Shown piece after piece: positions 22,601 to 32,505 of a stretch of DNA of 64,000 bases. This DNA comes from Ophiocordyceps camponoti-saundersi (nom. inval.) (taxonomy: Eukaryota > Ascomycota > Sordariomycetes > Hypocreales > Ophiocordycipitaceae), in the NCBI GenBank assembly GCA_003339415.1, contig PDHQ01000056.1, forward strand, positions 72,345-136,344. The letters run 5' to 3'. Every line of letters starts with the position of its first letter. Position 1 is the first letter of the stretch. The notes beneath the pieces are model-generated. The model searched no databases. It was not told the origin of the DNA and saw only the letters and a list, made by a program, of their open reading frames with translations. A program made the position numbers and the translations under genes.

Positions 22601-22823
22601 AGATGCCGTCCTAGTTTCTGATAGAAGCTCCCGTCTTCATGACAATATCAGAACCCGTCATCTTGATGATGGCTCACAGCGAAGAACAACAACATGGCAT
22701 TGGGCCATGATGAGTCATGACTTGATCGGGAGCGGAAAATATATACTCCGATCCTGCGTCATCGCCTTCAGCTCCCATCACTCAACACATGTTCAGGGAT
22801 CTCTCTCCTCCAACGTCGCAAAG

Positions 22824-23982
22824 ATGCAGTCCGGAATCTCAGGTACGACGGCGTTGAATCCCCATTCCAAAAGCAGCTTCCGCCGCTATTTCTAACGGGA
22901 AATAGCTTCCGAAGAACTCCAGGCGCAATTTGGCTCGCTGCTCTCGTCCACTGACAGCTTCGCGCTGTTGGTGACCATCGACGGCGAGTCCCTGGTACCG
23001 GTGACGACGCTGCCATCCACGGGGCCGTCGTTCGAGGCCAATCTCGAGAGCTTGCAGGCTCACATACAGCCCAAGGAGGCTCTATACCTGCTTCTGCGAC
23101 GGTTCGACGATGCGCCGCAACTTCTGGCCGTTACGTACGTGCCGGACACGGCGCCGGTCCGGCAGAAGATGCTGTTCGCCTCGACGCGGCTGACGCTCGT
23201 GCGTGAGCTCGGCACTGAGCACTTCCGCGAAACAATCTTTGTCACCACGGCCCAAGAGCTCACCGAAGCTGGCTTCCGCAAGCTCGACGCCCACAATAAG
23301 TTGGCTGCCCCGCTGACGGAGGAGGAGAGAACATTGGGCGAGGTCAAGCGCGCCGAGCAGGAGGCTGGCTCTGGCACCGGAACGAGAGAGATTCATTTGA
23401 GCAAGAGTCTGGCCATGCCCGTGGCCGAAGACGCCTTGTCCGCCATGCGCGAACTCGGCCCGGATGGCGGGGGCGGACGCACCGTTACGATGCTGGTGAG
23501 TTGCGTGGCTTTGCATCCCCCCAACGCCGCCTGGTGGACCCTAGGTCTTCGCCCTTGCCACATTCAACTGAACGCCCAATGTACAGAGAATCAACCCCGA
23601 GACGGAGGCGGTTGAGCTTGTGCCCGAATCACCGCGGCCAAGCTCCATCGGCGAGCTGTCGCAGGCCATCTCGACGACGGAGCCACGTTTTACTCTATTT
23701 CGATTCTCGCACAACCACAATGGTGCCGACGAGAGTCCGTTGCTCTTCTTCTACACGTGTCCGGTCACGGCAGGCAACAAAGCCATCAAAAACCGCATGA
23801 TGTACCCACTGATGAAGCGCGCCGTGCTCGAGGTTGCCGAGCGCGAGGCAAGCCTCCAGATAGACAAGCGGTTCGAGGTGGAAGAACCCGGCGAGATCAC
23901 GGAGGAGATGGTCCTGGGCGACCTTCACCCCAAGGCGACGGTGCGGCAGGGCTTCAGCAGGCCGAAGCGACCGGGACGCTGA
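22824..23982 (+). CDS. TWF1: Twinfilin (actin-monomer binding, two ADF-H domains)
   Basis: Three exons: a 19-bp first exon (22824-22842), 22906-23495, and 23587-23982, with introns of 63 and 91 bp; 334 aa. The start MQSGISASEELQAQF is the conserved twinfilin N-terminus and depends on the tiny first exon. ADF-homology domain 1 covers about residues 5-140 (including YVPDTAPVRQKMLFASTR). Domain 2 covers about 175-310 (RFTLFRFSHN, FFYTCPVTAGNKAIKNRMMY). The C-terminal tail is basic (FSRPKRPGR), as expected for capping-protein and phosphoinositide binding. Twinfilin sequesters ADP-actin and caps barbed ends at cortical actin patches. It converges on SFC1, with stops about 210 bp apart. Confidence 0.95.
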
Positions 23983-24189
23983 AACGCAGAGGGTCATTTG
24001 ATACGGTCAGAAGTGAAAGGTTTGACTCGACGACGGTCTTGTCCGTGCGTTACGAAGAAGATTTCAGGACTCCAGACGCCCCCCTTTTTTGCTTTCCCTC
24101 CACAATCTATGCTGGCAGGACAGATAGCAGGACATATGTGATACAAGAAGAAGAAAGAGACAGACGGTTGTCTTACTACATGATTCTCG

Positions 24190-25467
24190 TCATTCCTCGT
24201 AACTTCCGCCTCCCAGGGACAAATGACTGCGCTCCAGCCGATCTTTGAGGAACTCGTAGACGGTAAAGGTGACGGCCTGGCCGGGGGCGACGCGCATGAT
24301 TCGAGGGGTGATGCCCTTGTAAAAGGCGTGAAAACCTTCCTGTCTAACCGAGGTTTGAGACCAAAAGTCAGTCAAGACCGGAGAAAAGGGGGGGGGGAGG
24401 AGAGAGAATGGTCTTCAGGGGAGGCTCGTACTTGAACATGTCGGAAGCAATGCGGACGATGCGCGACCAAGCCCCTACCCCCGGCTCAGCCGGCGTCTTC
24501 TGCAATCGCGTCTTGATGGTATCGATGGGGGCATTGCTCAAAGGTCCCATGGCTCCGCTGACGAGACCGATGATGGTAGTCTGCCAGCTGGGCAACGGAC
24601 TCCCCGCCTGCAGATCGGGCTGCATCTTCCTCAAAGCGTCTTTGAAGTATGCGTAGGCAGTAAAGTTGACAGCCTGATTCGAACCCTGTCTCAAAGCCGT
24701 GAGACTCACACCTCGATATAAAGCCCCGACGCCTTCCTCCCTGACGACAGTGTACAAGGCGTGCGCCGCGTTGCGATACTTGGGTATATCGAGCGGATCG
24801 GCCATGGAGTGATGCTGAGCCTGTAGCCTGATCTTCACCACCTCCATCGGCGTGACGACGGCCACGGCTTCCGTCACCCCGGCCGCGAGTCCGGCGACGA
24901 AGACGGCTGTTCCCGATACCGTGCCCGTTTGCTTGTCGGCTAGCACCTGCTTGTAGCCTTCGAACGAGGTGAAGCGGATGGCCATCTTAGGGACGATACC
25001 TGTCAGCACCGCTCCTAGACCTTTGTATAGACCTAGTGGTGTCTCCTTTTGTACGATGGAGAGTCCGGTTCGGATGAAGCCTCGTTTCGGCGCGCCGGGC
25101 ATACGGGCTCGACGCGAGAGTTGCATTCGGACTTTGATGGTGTCTTTTCTTTGGTTATTCGACTTTGATCAGCTTTTAATCGTCTTTGTTTTTCTTCCCT
25201 TTCACCCCCCCTCTCGTCATCTCCGATGCTTCCCTCCTTTCTCGTCTAAGCAAATCACTTGAAATGTAATACAACAAAACGAACCTAGAGGATGGCAAAC
25301 GAGAGCCTCCATCATACCGGCGCCACCTCCCGCTGCGTCAAGACAAAAAAAGACGTCAGCGACCAAACGTATAAAAGGCAAAAACAGCCCGAGAGGAATT
25401 CAGTCATGAACCAACCGATGAGGTTCGTCGCCGCAGTCGGCGGCTTCTTATTCGCGTCTCCGGCCAT
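24190..25467 (-). CDS. SFC1: Mitochondrial succinate/fumarate carrier
   Basis: Four exons (25416-25467, 25285-25332, 24432-25143, 24190-24343) with introns of 83, 141 and 88 bp give 321 aa. The three mitochondrial-carrier signatures are present: HPLDTIKVRMQ, TPMEVVKIRLQ and APIDTIKTRLQ, one per repeat. The second repeat reads QAQHHSMADPLDIPKYRN and the third ends YKGITPRIMRVAPGQAVTF, both specific to the Sfc1/Acr1 subfamily. It exchanges cytosolic succinate for mitochondrial fumarate in the inner membrane, needed for growth on acetate or ethanol (gluconeogenesis from the glyoxylate cycle). The first two small exons hold the start MAGDANKKPP and the GGGAGMMEALVCHPL stretch. Their donors are GTTGGT and GTTCGT, unusual at position +3. 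Confidence 0.95.
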
Positions 25468-26417
25468 GAAAAGGTAAGATAAGAAGCCAGTATAGAAACC
25501 TAGAGGAACAAAGTAAAGGGTGAAGAAGGAAGAGGAAAAACCAGCAAAGGAGATCTCACAACCTCAAGCAAAGAAAGAAAAGAAAGAAGAAGAGAAGAAT
25601 CGCAAAGACATCAGTAGGGAATAGATGGAAGAATACAAAGGGAAAAGAGAGAGGGACAAAAAAGGGGGTAGCCGAAAGCCGCAAACGGAGCGCTATTTTC
25701 ACATGTGAAGAGAAAAGGGGAGGGAGGCGAGTCTGTTCGAGGGCAACAGCTCAAAGGATTTAAACTTCAAGCCCCCCCCCCCCCCACCTTCCCCCGGAAA
25801 TCTCTCCCCTTTTACCCGCCTCTGCAACAGAACTCGTTTTAAAACCTCGCTCTTTCTCTTCTCTATTCTCTATCGTTAATGGAGCTTAATCGTCGAGATA
25901 GAGGGATAGAAAAGATCAAGGGGGGATAAAAATAGACCTTCTCGAACCGAACGAATGCCGAGGTCGTCTTTCGGCATTCCCCGGATCCCCCACGGTGCTT
26001 TGCAATGTACCGTGGTACGAACCTTGCCCTGCACCCCGCGCGCTAGTCACGAGGTAGCCCCACTGCGGTTGGTACCTCTTCCGGGGGGGGGGGGGTGTCA
26101 CGTTCTGGCCCACCGCGTCCGGCCGAGGCTCGTTTCGGCCGGCTCCGCGTCCGGAGCCGAGTGAGATTCTAGCTTAACCCCCCGCCTCCCTAATATATAG
26201 ACGGTGTATGGAGGGGTGGTAGAGAACAATGATGCCTGAGACTATCAAACGCAGGGCGAATAGCCATACAATTAATATCGCCCCTATGAATCAATAGATA
26301 TGTAGGTGGACAGACAGACATTTATGAATACATATCTAGTGCACATGGGCAGGATATCATCATCCCACCAACGCCCGCTTTCCCTCCCATCCTCACTTTT
26401 TGTCCTTGAAAACATCA
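25468..26417. other. Intergenic, SFC1 promoter side
   Basis: About 950 bp: SFC1 leader and promoter, then the 3' flank of MET30. It has homopolymers C14 (25772-25785) and G13 (26083-26095). A GC-rich patch at 25950-26170 has no supported frame. Confidence 0.55.
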
Positions 26418-28457
26418 TCACGACGGCGTCCCCCGCTCCTCCGTCGGCTCCCCTTCGAAGCTATAAAGCCTCACCTCGCCGTCTTCGCTGCCGCTCGCCA
26501 TTCGACTGTCGCTCAGACCGACGCACGTCACCGGCCCGGCGTGCCCCGTAAAGCTTCGGTCGCATTTGCCCGACCGCGGCTCCCAAATCTTCGTCACCGA
26601 GTCGTTGGCGCCCGTCACCACCCGCAGCGTGTCGCCTACCAGGCCCCAGATGCCCTCAACGTGGCCAAACATGCTGCGGATGCACTTGCCTGTCGCCACC
26701 TCCCAGAGTCGCACCGTGTTGTCGAGTCCGCCCGTCAGCATGTAACGCGGCGGCTCCGGTCGAGTCGGGTCCGCCGCGAATCCTGTTCCCAGCCAATCCG
26801 TCGCCGCTGGTGCCTCGACCACCGGTGGCGTCGGCGTACCACCCCGGCTGCTGCTCGTCGACGCCACGTCCGTCTTGTCGTCGCCCATCAGGGCATCTGG
26901 CTCAAAGTCAGAAGGCATCAGCAACACCTGCTGCACCTGACCGACGTGCCCGCGATATGTACGGATGCACTGTTTCGTATCCAGGTCCCATAGCTTGACC
27001 GACATGTCGTCCGAGGCGGAAAAGACGGTCCGCGATGGTGAGTCGATCCGCACGTGGTTCACCCAGTCCGTGTGCCCGCGAAGGGTAAATGTCTGCTTTG
27101 TGTCGAAGCTGAAGATCTTGACCGTCTTGTCGATGGAACCCGACGCCAACGTACAGCCGTCGTAGTGAACCGATAGCACGCCGTCGTTGTGACACTGAAG
27201 CGTGTTCAGGCACTCGCCCGTCTGCCAGTTCCAGATCTTGATTGTCTTGTCGAAGCTGCCGCTGATGAGTTTGGACTCGTCGAACTGCAGCGTCCGCACC
27301 GTCGACGCGTGTCCATGAAGCGTGCGTATCACCTCGCCCGTCTCGAGATTCCATATCTTGATGGTCGCATCGTAAGAGCCCGTCGCCAGCACGTTGTCAT
27401 CGAATTGCAGGCACGTCACCCCGTTCTGGTGGCCCTTGAACGTCTTGACCGCGCACCGTCCCGTCTTCCAGTTGTAGCCCACCTTGTAGCGGTCGCGATA
27501 GACATCCTTCCACGGCCGAAGTCGACGCTCGGCGTCCAGCTGTGGCCGCGGCGACAGGACTAACCGCTGGCGCTTGGATGGGCCATCATCGTTCGCGGCG
27601 CCCGAGCAACGTTTCCTCGAGGCACTCTCGACACTTGTGTCGTTGTCTGAGCCATCGTCACGGCGATGCGCTGTTTGGTGCTGGCTCCATGCCTTGAGCT
27701 TCTTCTTCTCCAGTAGCGGTAGTCCCCAGCCGCATTTGGTGCACTTTCTGTCAATGTGCTGCTCGCACATGCGATGCCAGACCACGTCGTCATCCGCCAG
27801 GTTCCTCCATCGACGGCTGACCTGAGCGGCTTTGCAGAGCGAGACAGTGTCGAGGTGGCTGAGGATCTTGTACGAGAGCTCGGCGGGGAGGGCTGCGAGG
27901 AAGTCAATCTTCAGCTGCTCCTGAACCTCACGCGAGACGCAGGAGAGCTGGGGAAAGCAGCACTGCGTGATGATGCCCTGGAGCATGAGTTCGCGATGCT
28001 TGGCGGGGGCGGCGGAGAAGAGCGACCAGACGTGGGTGATGGCTTCTTGGTCGGCGACGGGGAGGCTATTGAGCTCCTGCAGGCGAAGATGTCAGTACTA
28101 GTAGCTACTTTGTACGGGTTTCACGGGGAGCGTCACCCTCTGAATGAAGCCCATCTTGGTCTCGTCGGCAGCGCGGCGACACTTGGAGTCGGGACGGTGG
28201 CGATAGCAGTACCGCGTGTTGGGGTCCTTGGCTCGGGTTGCGGCGTCGACGGGAGAATCGGCGTCGTCCAGAACAGCCTTCGCAATGGGCGCGTAGATGC
28301 CGGGGATGTGCTCCTTGAGAAAAGGGCTGACAGCTTTGCCGACGAGGTGCGACGACATCTTGACGATCCTCGCCTTGTCGTCCTCCTGATGTCTCCTCCG
28401 ATCACAGCTTTCCCGCGACGGCTGAGCAGTCGGAGAGGAGTCGTATTGATGGGCCAT
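26418..28457 (-). CDS. MET30: F-box/WD40 sulfur-controller (Scon-2 / SconB / Met30)
   Basis: Two exons (28137-28457 and 26418-28076) with a 60-bp intron; 659 aa, normal for the family. The N-terminus has the [19 protein letters not shown] and [16 protein letters not shown] segments typical of Scon-2. The intron junction is followed by [22 protein letters not shown]. The F-box lies at about 167-210 ([20 protein letters not shown]). Seven WD40 blades fill about 320-650 ([60 protein letters not shown]). This SCF adaptor ubiquitinates the bZIP activator of sulfur assimilation (Cys3/MetR/Met4) when sulfur is plentiful. A low-complexity Ser/Pro insert sits between two C-terminal blades. Confidence 0.96.
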
Positions 28458-29386
28458 TTTTCATTATTGCATGTGTATTATGAGGTAAATTTGCAATGGC
28501 TTGTGCACGATGGCGTGCTGCGTGTAGCCGAAGTCGCGGAGGCGCCCGCAAGGGGCGAGCGGGAGCCACGAATAGGGATGGGGGAGGATCGGGTCTCGGA
28601 TGTCGTCACCGAGCCGAAACATGGGCCGCCGAGCGCTGCCCTTTATTTGAAGCGCTCCAAACCGCCGAGAGAGAGTGTGAGAGAGACAACGGAGAGAGCC
28701 TGGAGTAGGAGGACGAGGTCAAAAGGGGTGGTCAACCTGTTGGAAGATGGGCGACGGGATTTGAGACGGGCCGCTTCGACAGCGGCGAATCGAGTGGGGG
28801 GGCCAAGCCTTGTGAAGTATGATTATAGCAAATTCTGGGCTGTTCAAGGTGACGTGATCGATAGCGGGGTACTAATACAGATGCATTTTGGCACCTCGAC
28901 CAGCTTCAATCCGTGCTACGGGGCCTGAGTGGCGTAATCAGGATCACGTGATAGTGGCTCAATCCCTATAAGAGTCCCAAGTGTCTCCCAAGAGTCAAGG
29001 GTCAACACAACTCAAAACCGCCAACAGTCGACAGACGTGGCATCTTAGCATCCCATTGTAATACCTACCTACCTAACTAGGCTAACTAAACAAGAAAGGA
29101 AAAGAGATGCGTTGGCGCAACGGCCACCAGGGCCCGGTGGAATCAGAGGTAAAGAGTGCTGCTCAACCAAGAAGAGGAAGGATGCCAGCTGTAATCAGGT
29201 TCCCTTACCTTGCCTTTCCTTACACCAGTCGCCGTACCTTTCCCCCTCACCTACCTATAAGCAGATTCAGTTCCTCGCCTTTTCGATTAACAGATGTCCG
29301 ATCCTTAGCTCCAAAAGAACACCAAATCCCTCCTCTCTTTCTCTCTCTTCACGACTCTCGGCCTCTCTCTCACGTGTTGTGTGACT
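28458..29386. other. Intergenic, MET30 promoter region
   Basis: About 930 bp. Contains a TCACGTGA E-box at 28944-28951 and CCTA-rich repeats near 29065-29085. No gene is supported. Confidence 0.55.
28944..28951. promoter_or_regulatory. TCACGTGA E-box (Cbf1-type)
   Basis: A perfect palindromic Cbf1-type site about 490 bp upstream of the MET30 start. In yeasts Cbf1 with Met4 activates sulfur genes through TCACGTG, which suits a sulfur-controller promoter. A functional role here is inference. Confidence 0.4.
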
Positions 29387-29869
29387 TCATATTCTCGGCC
29401 GGTCGGCGTCTCCTCCCAGAAGATGGCTCAGTCCCATGCCGATATACTCCAGTCCTCCGCCGATGCCACCGTGGCTGTGCGGAGGAATAGGCCGGGGGTT
29501 CCGTATCAATGTCTTGTAAAAGGTCCTGTACCTCGTCGGCCTCCCCCTGACCCTGGGCCCAGTGTTTATGACCTGATATTGAGCCACGCCGCTCTGGGCC
29601 GGGTAGACACGGCCCGCCGGCTGGACCTCTTTCGCTGGCCGAACCTCTTTGGCCGGCTGGACCTCTTTGGGAGGGTAGACCTCTTTCGCCGGCTCGACTT
29701 CGTTGGCCGGATAGACGTCTTTCGCCGGCTCGACGTCGTTGGCCGGATAGACGTCGTTTGGTGGTGTGACTTCGTTTGCCGGCTGTACGGTGTTCGCCTG
29801 CTGGTAAGGGGCGGCGATGACAATGCTGCCGAGGCAAGCGACGAGAACAGTGACGAGTGAGGTTCTCAT
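29387..29869 (-). CDS. Small secreted protein with PAKEV hexapeptide repeats
   Basis: A single-exon gene of 160 aa from the ATG at 29869. Residues 1-20 (MRTSLVTVLVACLGSIVIAA) form a clear signal peptide. The mature protein begins with about ten near-perfect hexapeptide repeats of the form P-A-[KN]-[ED]-V-x over about residues 30-92, then a Tyr/Arg segment (RGRPTRYRTFYKTLIRN) and a Gly-rich tail. There are almost no cysteines. No family is recognised. A short-repeat secreted protein near other secreted genes could be a wall-associated or effector-type protein; this is inference. A TATATA lies about 130 bp upstream. Confidence 0.8.
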   Translation of the reverse strand: MRTSLVTVLVACLGSIVIAAPYQQANTVQPANEVTPPNDVYPANDVEPAKDVYPANEVEPAKEVYPPKEVQPAKEVRPAKEVQPAGRVYPAQSGVAQYQVINTGPRVRGRPTRYRTFYKTLIRNPRPIPPHSHGGIGGGLEYIGMGLSHLLGGDADRPRI

Positions 29870-29998
29870 GTTGAAATTGGTCAAGTTGGATATGAGCCAA
29901 GATCGTTGGTGCTTGAGGAGCTGCTGGTTGAAGGAAAGTAAATTGCTGGCTGATGCTGTCGATGAGGAAGGTCCGCGGACATGGACGCAAGCCCGTCC

Positions 29999-30004
29999 TA
30001 TATA
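29999..30004 (-). promoter_or_regulatory. TATA box of the PAKEV-repeat gene
   Basis: GTATATAGG on the minus strand, about 130 bp upstream of the ATG at 29869. Confidence 0.6.
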
Positions 30005-30248
30005 CCCATCTACCTACCGCATCAACATTGCAAAAAGCGATGCATTCCCCGTTTTCGTCGTCCGCCTTTCGTCAAGGTAGAGAGACAATCGACCGGCCAA
30101 CCGCGTGGTCGGGAAGGAGGTTGAACAGGCAAGACAAAGTCTGGAAGTCTTTAACTGCCATTAGAGGCCTCGAAGCAGCGTTAAGTTTAAGACATTTCTG
30201 CACTACAAAGCATTCATATGATGCTTAGACTTGCGCTTTTAACTTATC

Positions 30249-30540
30249 TCAGCTATGTCTTAGTTCAGCGTGGTTGTCAGCCTTTGCTCCAGGTGAAACC
30301 GAGATTCCAGCCTTTCGGGAGACACACGCTATCGCCCATCTGTCGTCGTGGGGTCCGAGCGGCTTTGGTGATTCCGGGTAAGGTTCGTCCGGTTCAACCT
30401 CGTGGGCAAATTCCTCGTGGTCAGAGGTTGTCCCCTGCCCACAGCTTCTTATCATTCTCGTCATCTGTGGCGATCCCAACGATATCGAAGGCGGGTAAAA
30501 TAGCCACGGCGGGAAATATGGCTACGATGGCAGCTTGCAT
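30249..30540 (-). CDS. Tentative small secreted peptide gene (two exons)
   Basis: A tentative model: exon 30481-30540 encodes 20 residues that look like a signal sequence (MQAAIVAIFPAVAILPAFDI). A 46-bp intron with a GTTGGG donor and GCAG acceptor joins in frame to 30249-30434. The result is 81 aa, hydrophilic and Glu/Pro rich (HEVEPDEPYPESPKPLG) with one Cys. The second exon has coding-like character but the intron is at the lower size limit and its donor is weak. It may be a decayed gene or not a gene at all. It belongs by position to the run of secreted-protein genes. Confidence 0.35.
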
Positions 30541-31009
30541 TGTACGTACTATGTATTTACGTGTGTACTCGTGAGCAGCAACGGCGATAACGGTATTATT
30601 CTCTCGTTTTATAAACCTGCTTCACTGTACACATGCGTCTTGTCATCGAGCCTGGTGCAAGCTGGGTTTAAAGGGTCAGCACAAGCGGACTAATGGATGA
30701 TAAGCAGCGATCGTAGGTAGAATGGCTTGTCGTAAGGGGAAAAAACGCTCCACTGTTGCGCTATCCCAACTTTGCCCAGGGAACGTCGCCCTGAGGGAAA
30801 TGGGTAAAAGGACTTGATGTCGTGTCTCGGCGCTGCCATGGCGACGATGGGGTCTATCCTATCGCGAGAGCGAAGGATTACATATGTCACGTTCCGCTGC
30901 ACGTGCCGGCTTACATACGCACCTGCGAGGACTAAGAAGCTATGTATGACCTGCTGACAAAGCTGACCCTGAGAGTAGGCCTTATATACTATGAATTTTG
31001 TACATCCTT
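30541..31009. other. Intergenic, U6 promoter side
   Basis: No gene is seen. The U6 TATA box lies at the right end. Confidence 0.5.
30983..30988 (+). promoter_or_regulatory. TATA box of the U6 gene (Pol III)
   Basis: TATATA centred about 25-28 bp before the inferred U6 5' end at about 31010, the right spacing for TFIIIB at a Pol III snRNA promoter. Confidence 0.75.
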
Positions 31010-31040
31010 CGCCTTCGGGCATTTGGTCTATTATAAAGAT

Positions 31041-31097
31041 GTAAGCGCCGCTTGCCTGCAGGTCCGCGTTCGAAACCCAGCGCTGACAATTTCAAAG
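31041..31097 (+). other. mRNA-type intron in U6
   Basis: Donor GTAAGC, branch-like GCTGAC, 3' AAAG; 57 nt. It sits immediately 5' of the catalytic ACAGAGA box, close to where the intron of the Schizosaccharomyces pombe U6 gene lies. Confidence 0.85.
31068..31077 (+). promoter_or_regulatory. B-box (TFIIIC site) inside the U6 intron
   Basis: GTTCGAAACC matches the Pol III B-box core (GTTCRANNC). It lies in the intron, so the mature U6 need not carry it; S. pombe U6 uses the same arrangement. Confidence 0.75.
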
Positions 31098-31160
31098 ACA
31101 GAGAAGATTAGCATGGCCCCTGCACTAAGGATGACACGCTATTCAAAGAGAAGCTACCAA

Positions 31161-31167
31161 TTTTTTT
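31161..31167 (+). terminator. Pol III terminator (T7)
   Basis: A run of seven T directly after the U6 3' end, with a second T9 run shortly after. Confidence 0.85.
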
Positions 31168-31201
31168 CGCTTTTTTTTTGTGTGTGTAGAACGTTTACTT
31201 C

Positions 31202-31202
<1 letters not shown>

Positions 31203-31243
<41 letters not shown>
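31203..31243. repeat. (TC)n microsatellite
   Basis: About 40 bp of TC repeats just downstream of U6. The rest of the interval to 31642 holds nothing recognisable. Confidence 0.92.
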
Positions 31244-31244
<1 letters not shown>

Positions 31245-31642
31245 AATCTGAGCTCACGAGCGTCACTCAATGTGCTTTTCATTGTGCTTATGCAAGGCGA
31301 CTGCTTCTGTTCTTAAGCAGCTACTTTCTGTCCCTACTAATTACCTGCAGTCAAAGGTCAAGCGTATAAGAGAAGTGCACATGAATGGTATAATCCATGC
31401 TCAGGACGATGAACATGAGCAGTCACGTTTACTCTTAGAGATGGCTGCAATCTTTAACGATAGACTCCTTTTCATTAACAACATCAGATCATACTATGTT
31501 GATTAAATCACTAGCAGTCATCAAGACCCAACATGCCAGTATTAATAGTACTCCCCCTTGTTGCAGTTTTCCAGCCGCCTTTTTGCCTGTGCCTTCTCCC
31601 AGCCTCGTTGCAAGTCCTCAGTCCAGCAGTCACGTTGATGGC

Positions 31643-32329
31643 TTACCAGTGGCTGCTCCAGCTCGAGTGCCAGCTGTTGCCGTTGCCACCGAAGCCGCCG
31701 CCGGAGCCACCACCGGAGCCACCACCGAAGCCGCCGCCGGATCCGCCGCCAGAGCCACCACCGAAGCCGCCGCCAGAGCCACCGCCGGATCCGCCACCGA
31801 AGCCGCCACCGTTGCCGCCACCGAAGCCGCCACCGTTGCCGCCGCCGAAGCCCTCACCGAAGCCGCCGCCGGAGCCGCCGCCGGAGCCGAATCCGTTGCC
31901 GAAGCCACTTCCTCCACCGCTGCCGAATCCGCTTCCTCCACCGCTGCCGAATCCGCTGCCGAATCCGTTGCCGCCACCGCTGCCGAAGCCGCCGCCATCT
32001 GCGAAACCGCCACCGCCGGCGCCGCCACCGCCACCGCTTCCGCCGTTGATGATGACGACGCCGCGGCCGCCGCCGTCGCAGCCGCCGTTGCAGCAGGGTC
32101 CGGTGCAGGCGGGGCCGGGAGCCGGGGCGGGTCTGTCGTCCTCGCCGCAGCCGCAGAGCTTGGCCTTGAAGCACAGCTTTCTCTTCAGGCAGCAGATGCT
32201 GCACATGGCTGCTCGTCGGAACAGGTGAGTCTCTGATGTGATGGACTGACCCTGGTCGGCGAGCTCGGTCGGGACGGCGAGGGTGCTGCCGGCGAGGGCG
32301 ACCACGAGGGCGATGGCGTTGAACTTCAT
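31643..32329 (-). CDS. Secreted Cys/Gly-rich protein, short member of a divergent pair
   Basis: A single exon of 228 aa. Residues 1-18 are a signal peptide (MKFNAIALVVALAGSTLA). A short propeptide ends in a dibasic FRR at 38-39, a Kex2-type site, after which the mature part would begin AAMCSICC. About ten cysteines lie between 43 and 87. A PAPAPGP spacer and VVIINGG lead into some 120 residues of Gly with Phe, Ser and Asn (GFGSG, GGGFGGG), ending in a Trp-rich tail NSWHSSWSSHW. The module order (dibasic, AAxCSxCC, PAPAPGP, INGG, Gly/Phe tract, Trp tail) is shared with the gene at 33448-35109. No known family is recognised. A TATAAAA lies about 170 bp upstream. Confidence 0.85.
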   Translation of the reverse strand: MKFNAIALVVALAGSTLAVPTELADQGQSITSETHLFRRAAMCSICCLKRKLCFKAKLCGCGEDDRPAPAPGPACTGPCCNGGCDGGGRGVVIINGGSGGGGGAGGGGFADGGGFGSGGGNGFGSGFGSGGGSGFGSGGGSGFGNGFGSGGGSGGGFGEGFGGGNGGGFGGGNGGGFGGGSGGGSGGGFGGGSGGGSGGGFGGGSGGGSGGGFGGNGNSWHSSWSSHW

Positions 32330-32498
32330 CTTGAAGTGGTGAGTTTTTCTTGTTTTGTTTGGTTGAGAGAAGGTGGACTGAGGATAGCCGGTGTGGAAGA
32401 GACTGCTGTGCTTGAGGCTGCTGTGCTGGAGGCTGCTGAGTGACTGATGGATGATCAGATGCTGATGATGTTTGGAGGTTGAGGGCCGGTTCGAGGAC

Positions 32499-32505
32499 TT
32501 TTATA
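32499..32505 (-). promoter_or_regulatory. TATA box of the short paralogue
   Basis: TATAAAA on the minus strand, about 170 bp upstream of the ATG at 32329. Confidence 0.6.

Larger units (their letters stand above)
31010..31165 (+). ncRNA. U6: U6 spliceosomal snRNA, interrupted by an intron
   Basis: The second exon (31098 to about 31163) is diagnostic: ACAGAGAAGATTAGCATGG, the CCCCTGCACTAAGGATGACA stretch of the internal stem-loop, then CAAAGAGAAGC and a T7 terminator. The first exon (about 31010-31040) carries the 5' stem-loop GCCTTCGGGC and the TTTGGTC segment. Between them lies a 57-nt insert, 31041-31097, starting GTAAGC, with CTGAC at 31083-31087, and ending AAAG. Removing it joins TATAAAGAT to ACAGAGAAG, which restores the canonical order. 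U6 pairs with U2 and U4 and forms the spliceosome active centre. The 5' end is set by spacing to the TATA box and the stem-loop. Confidence 0.93.
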
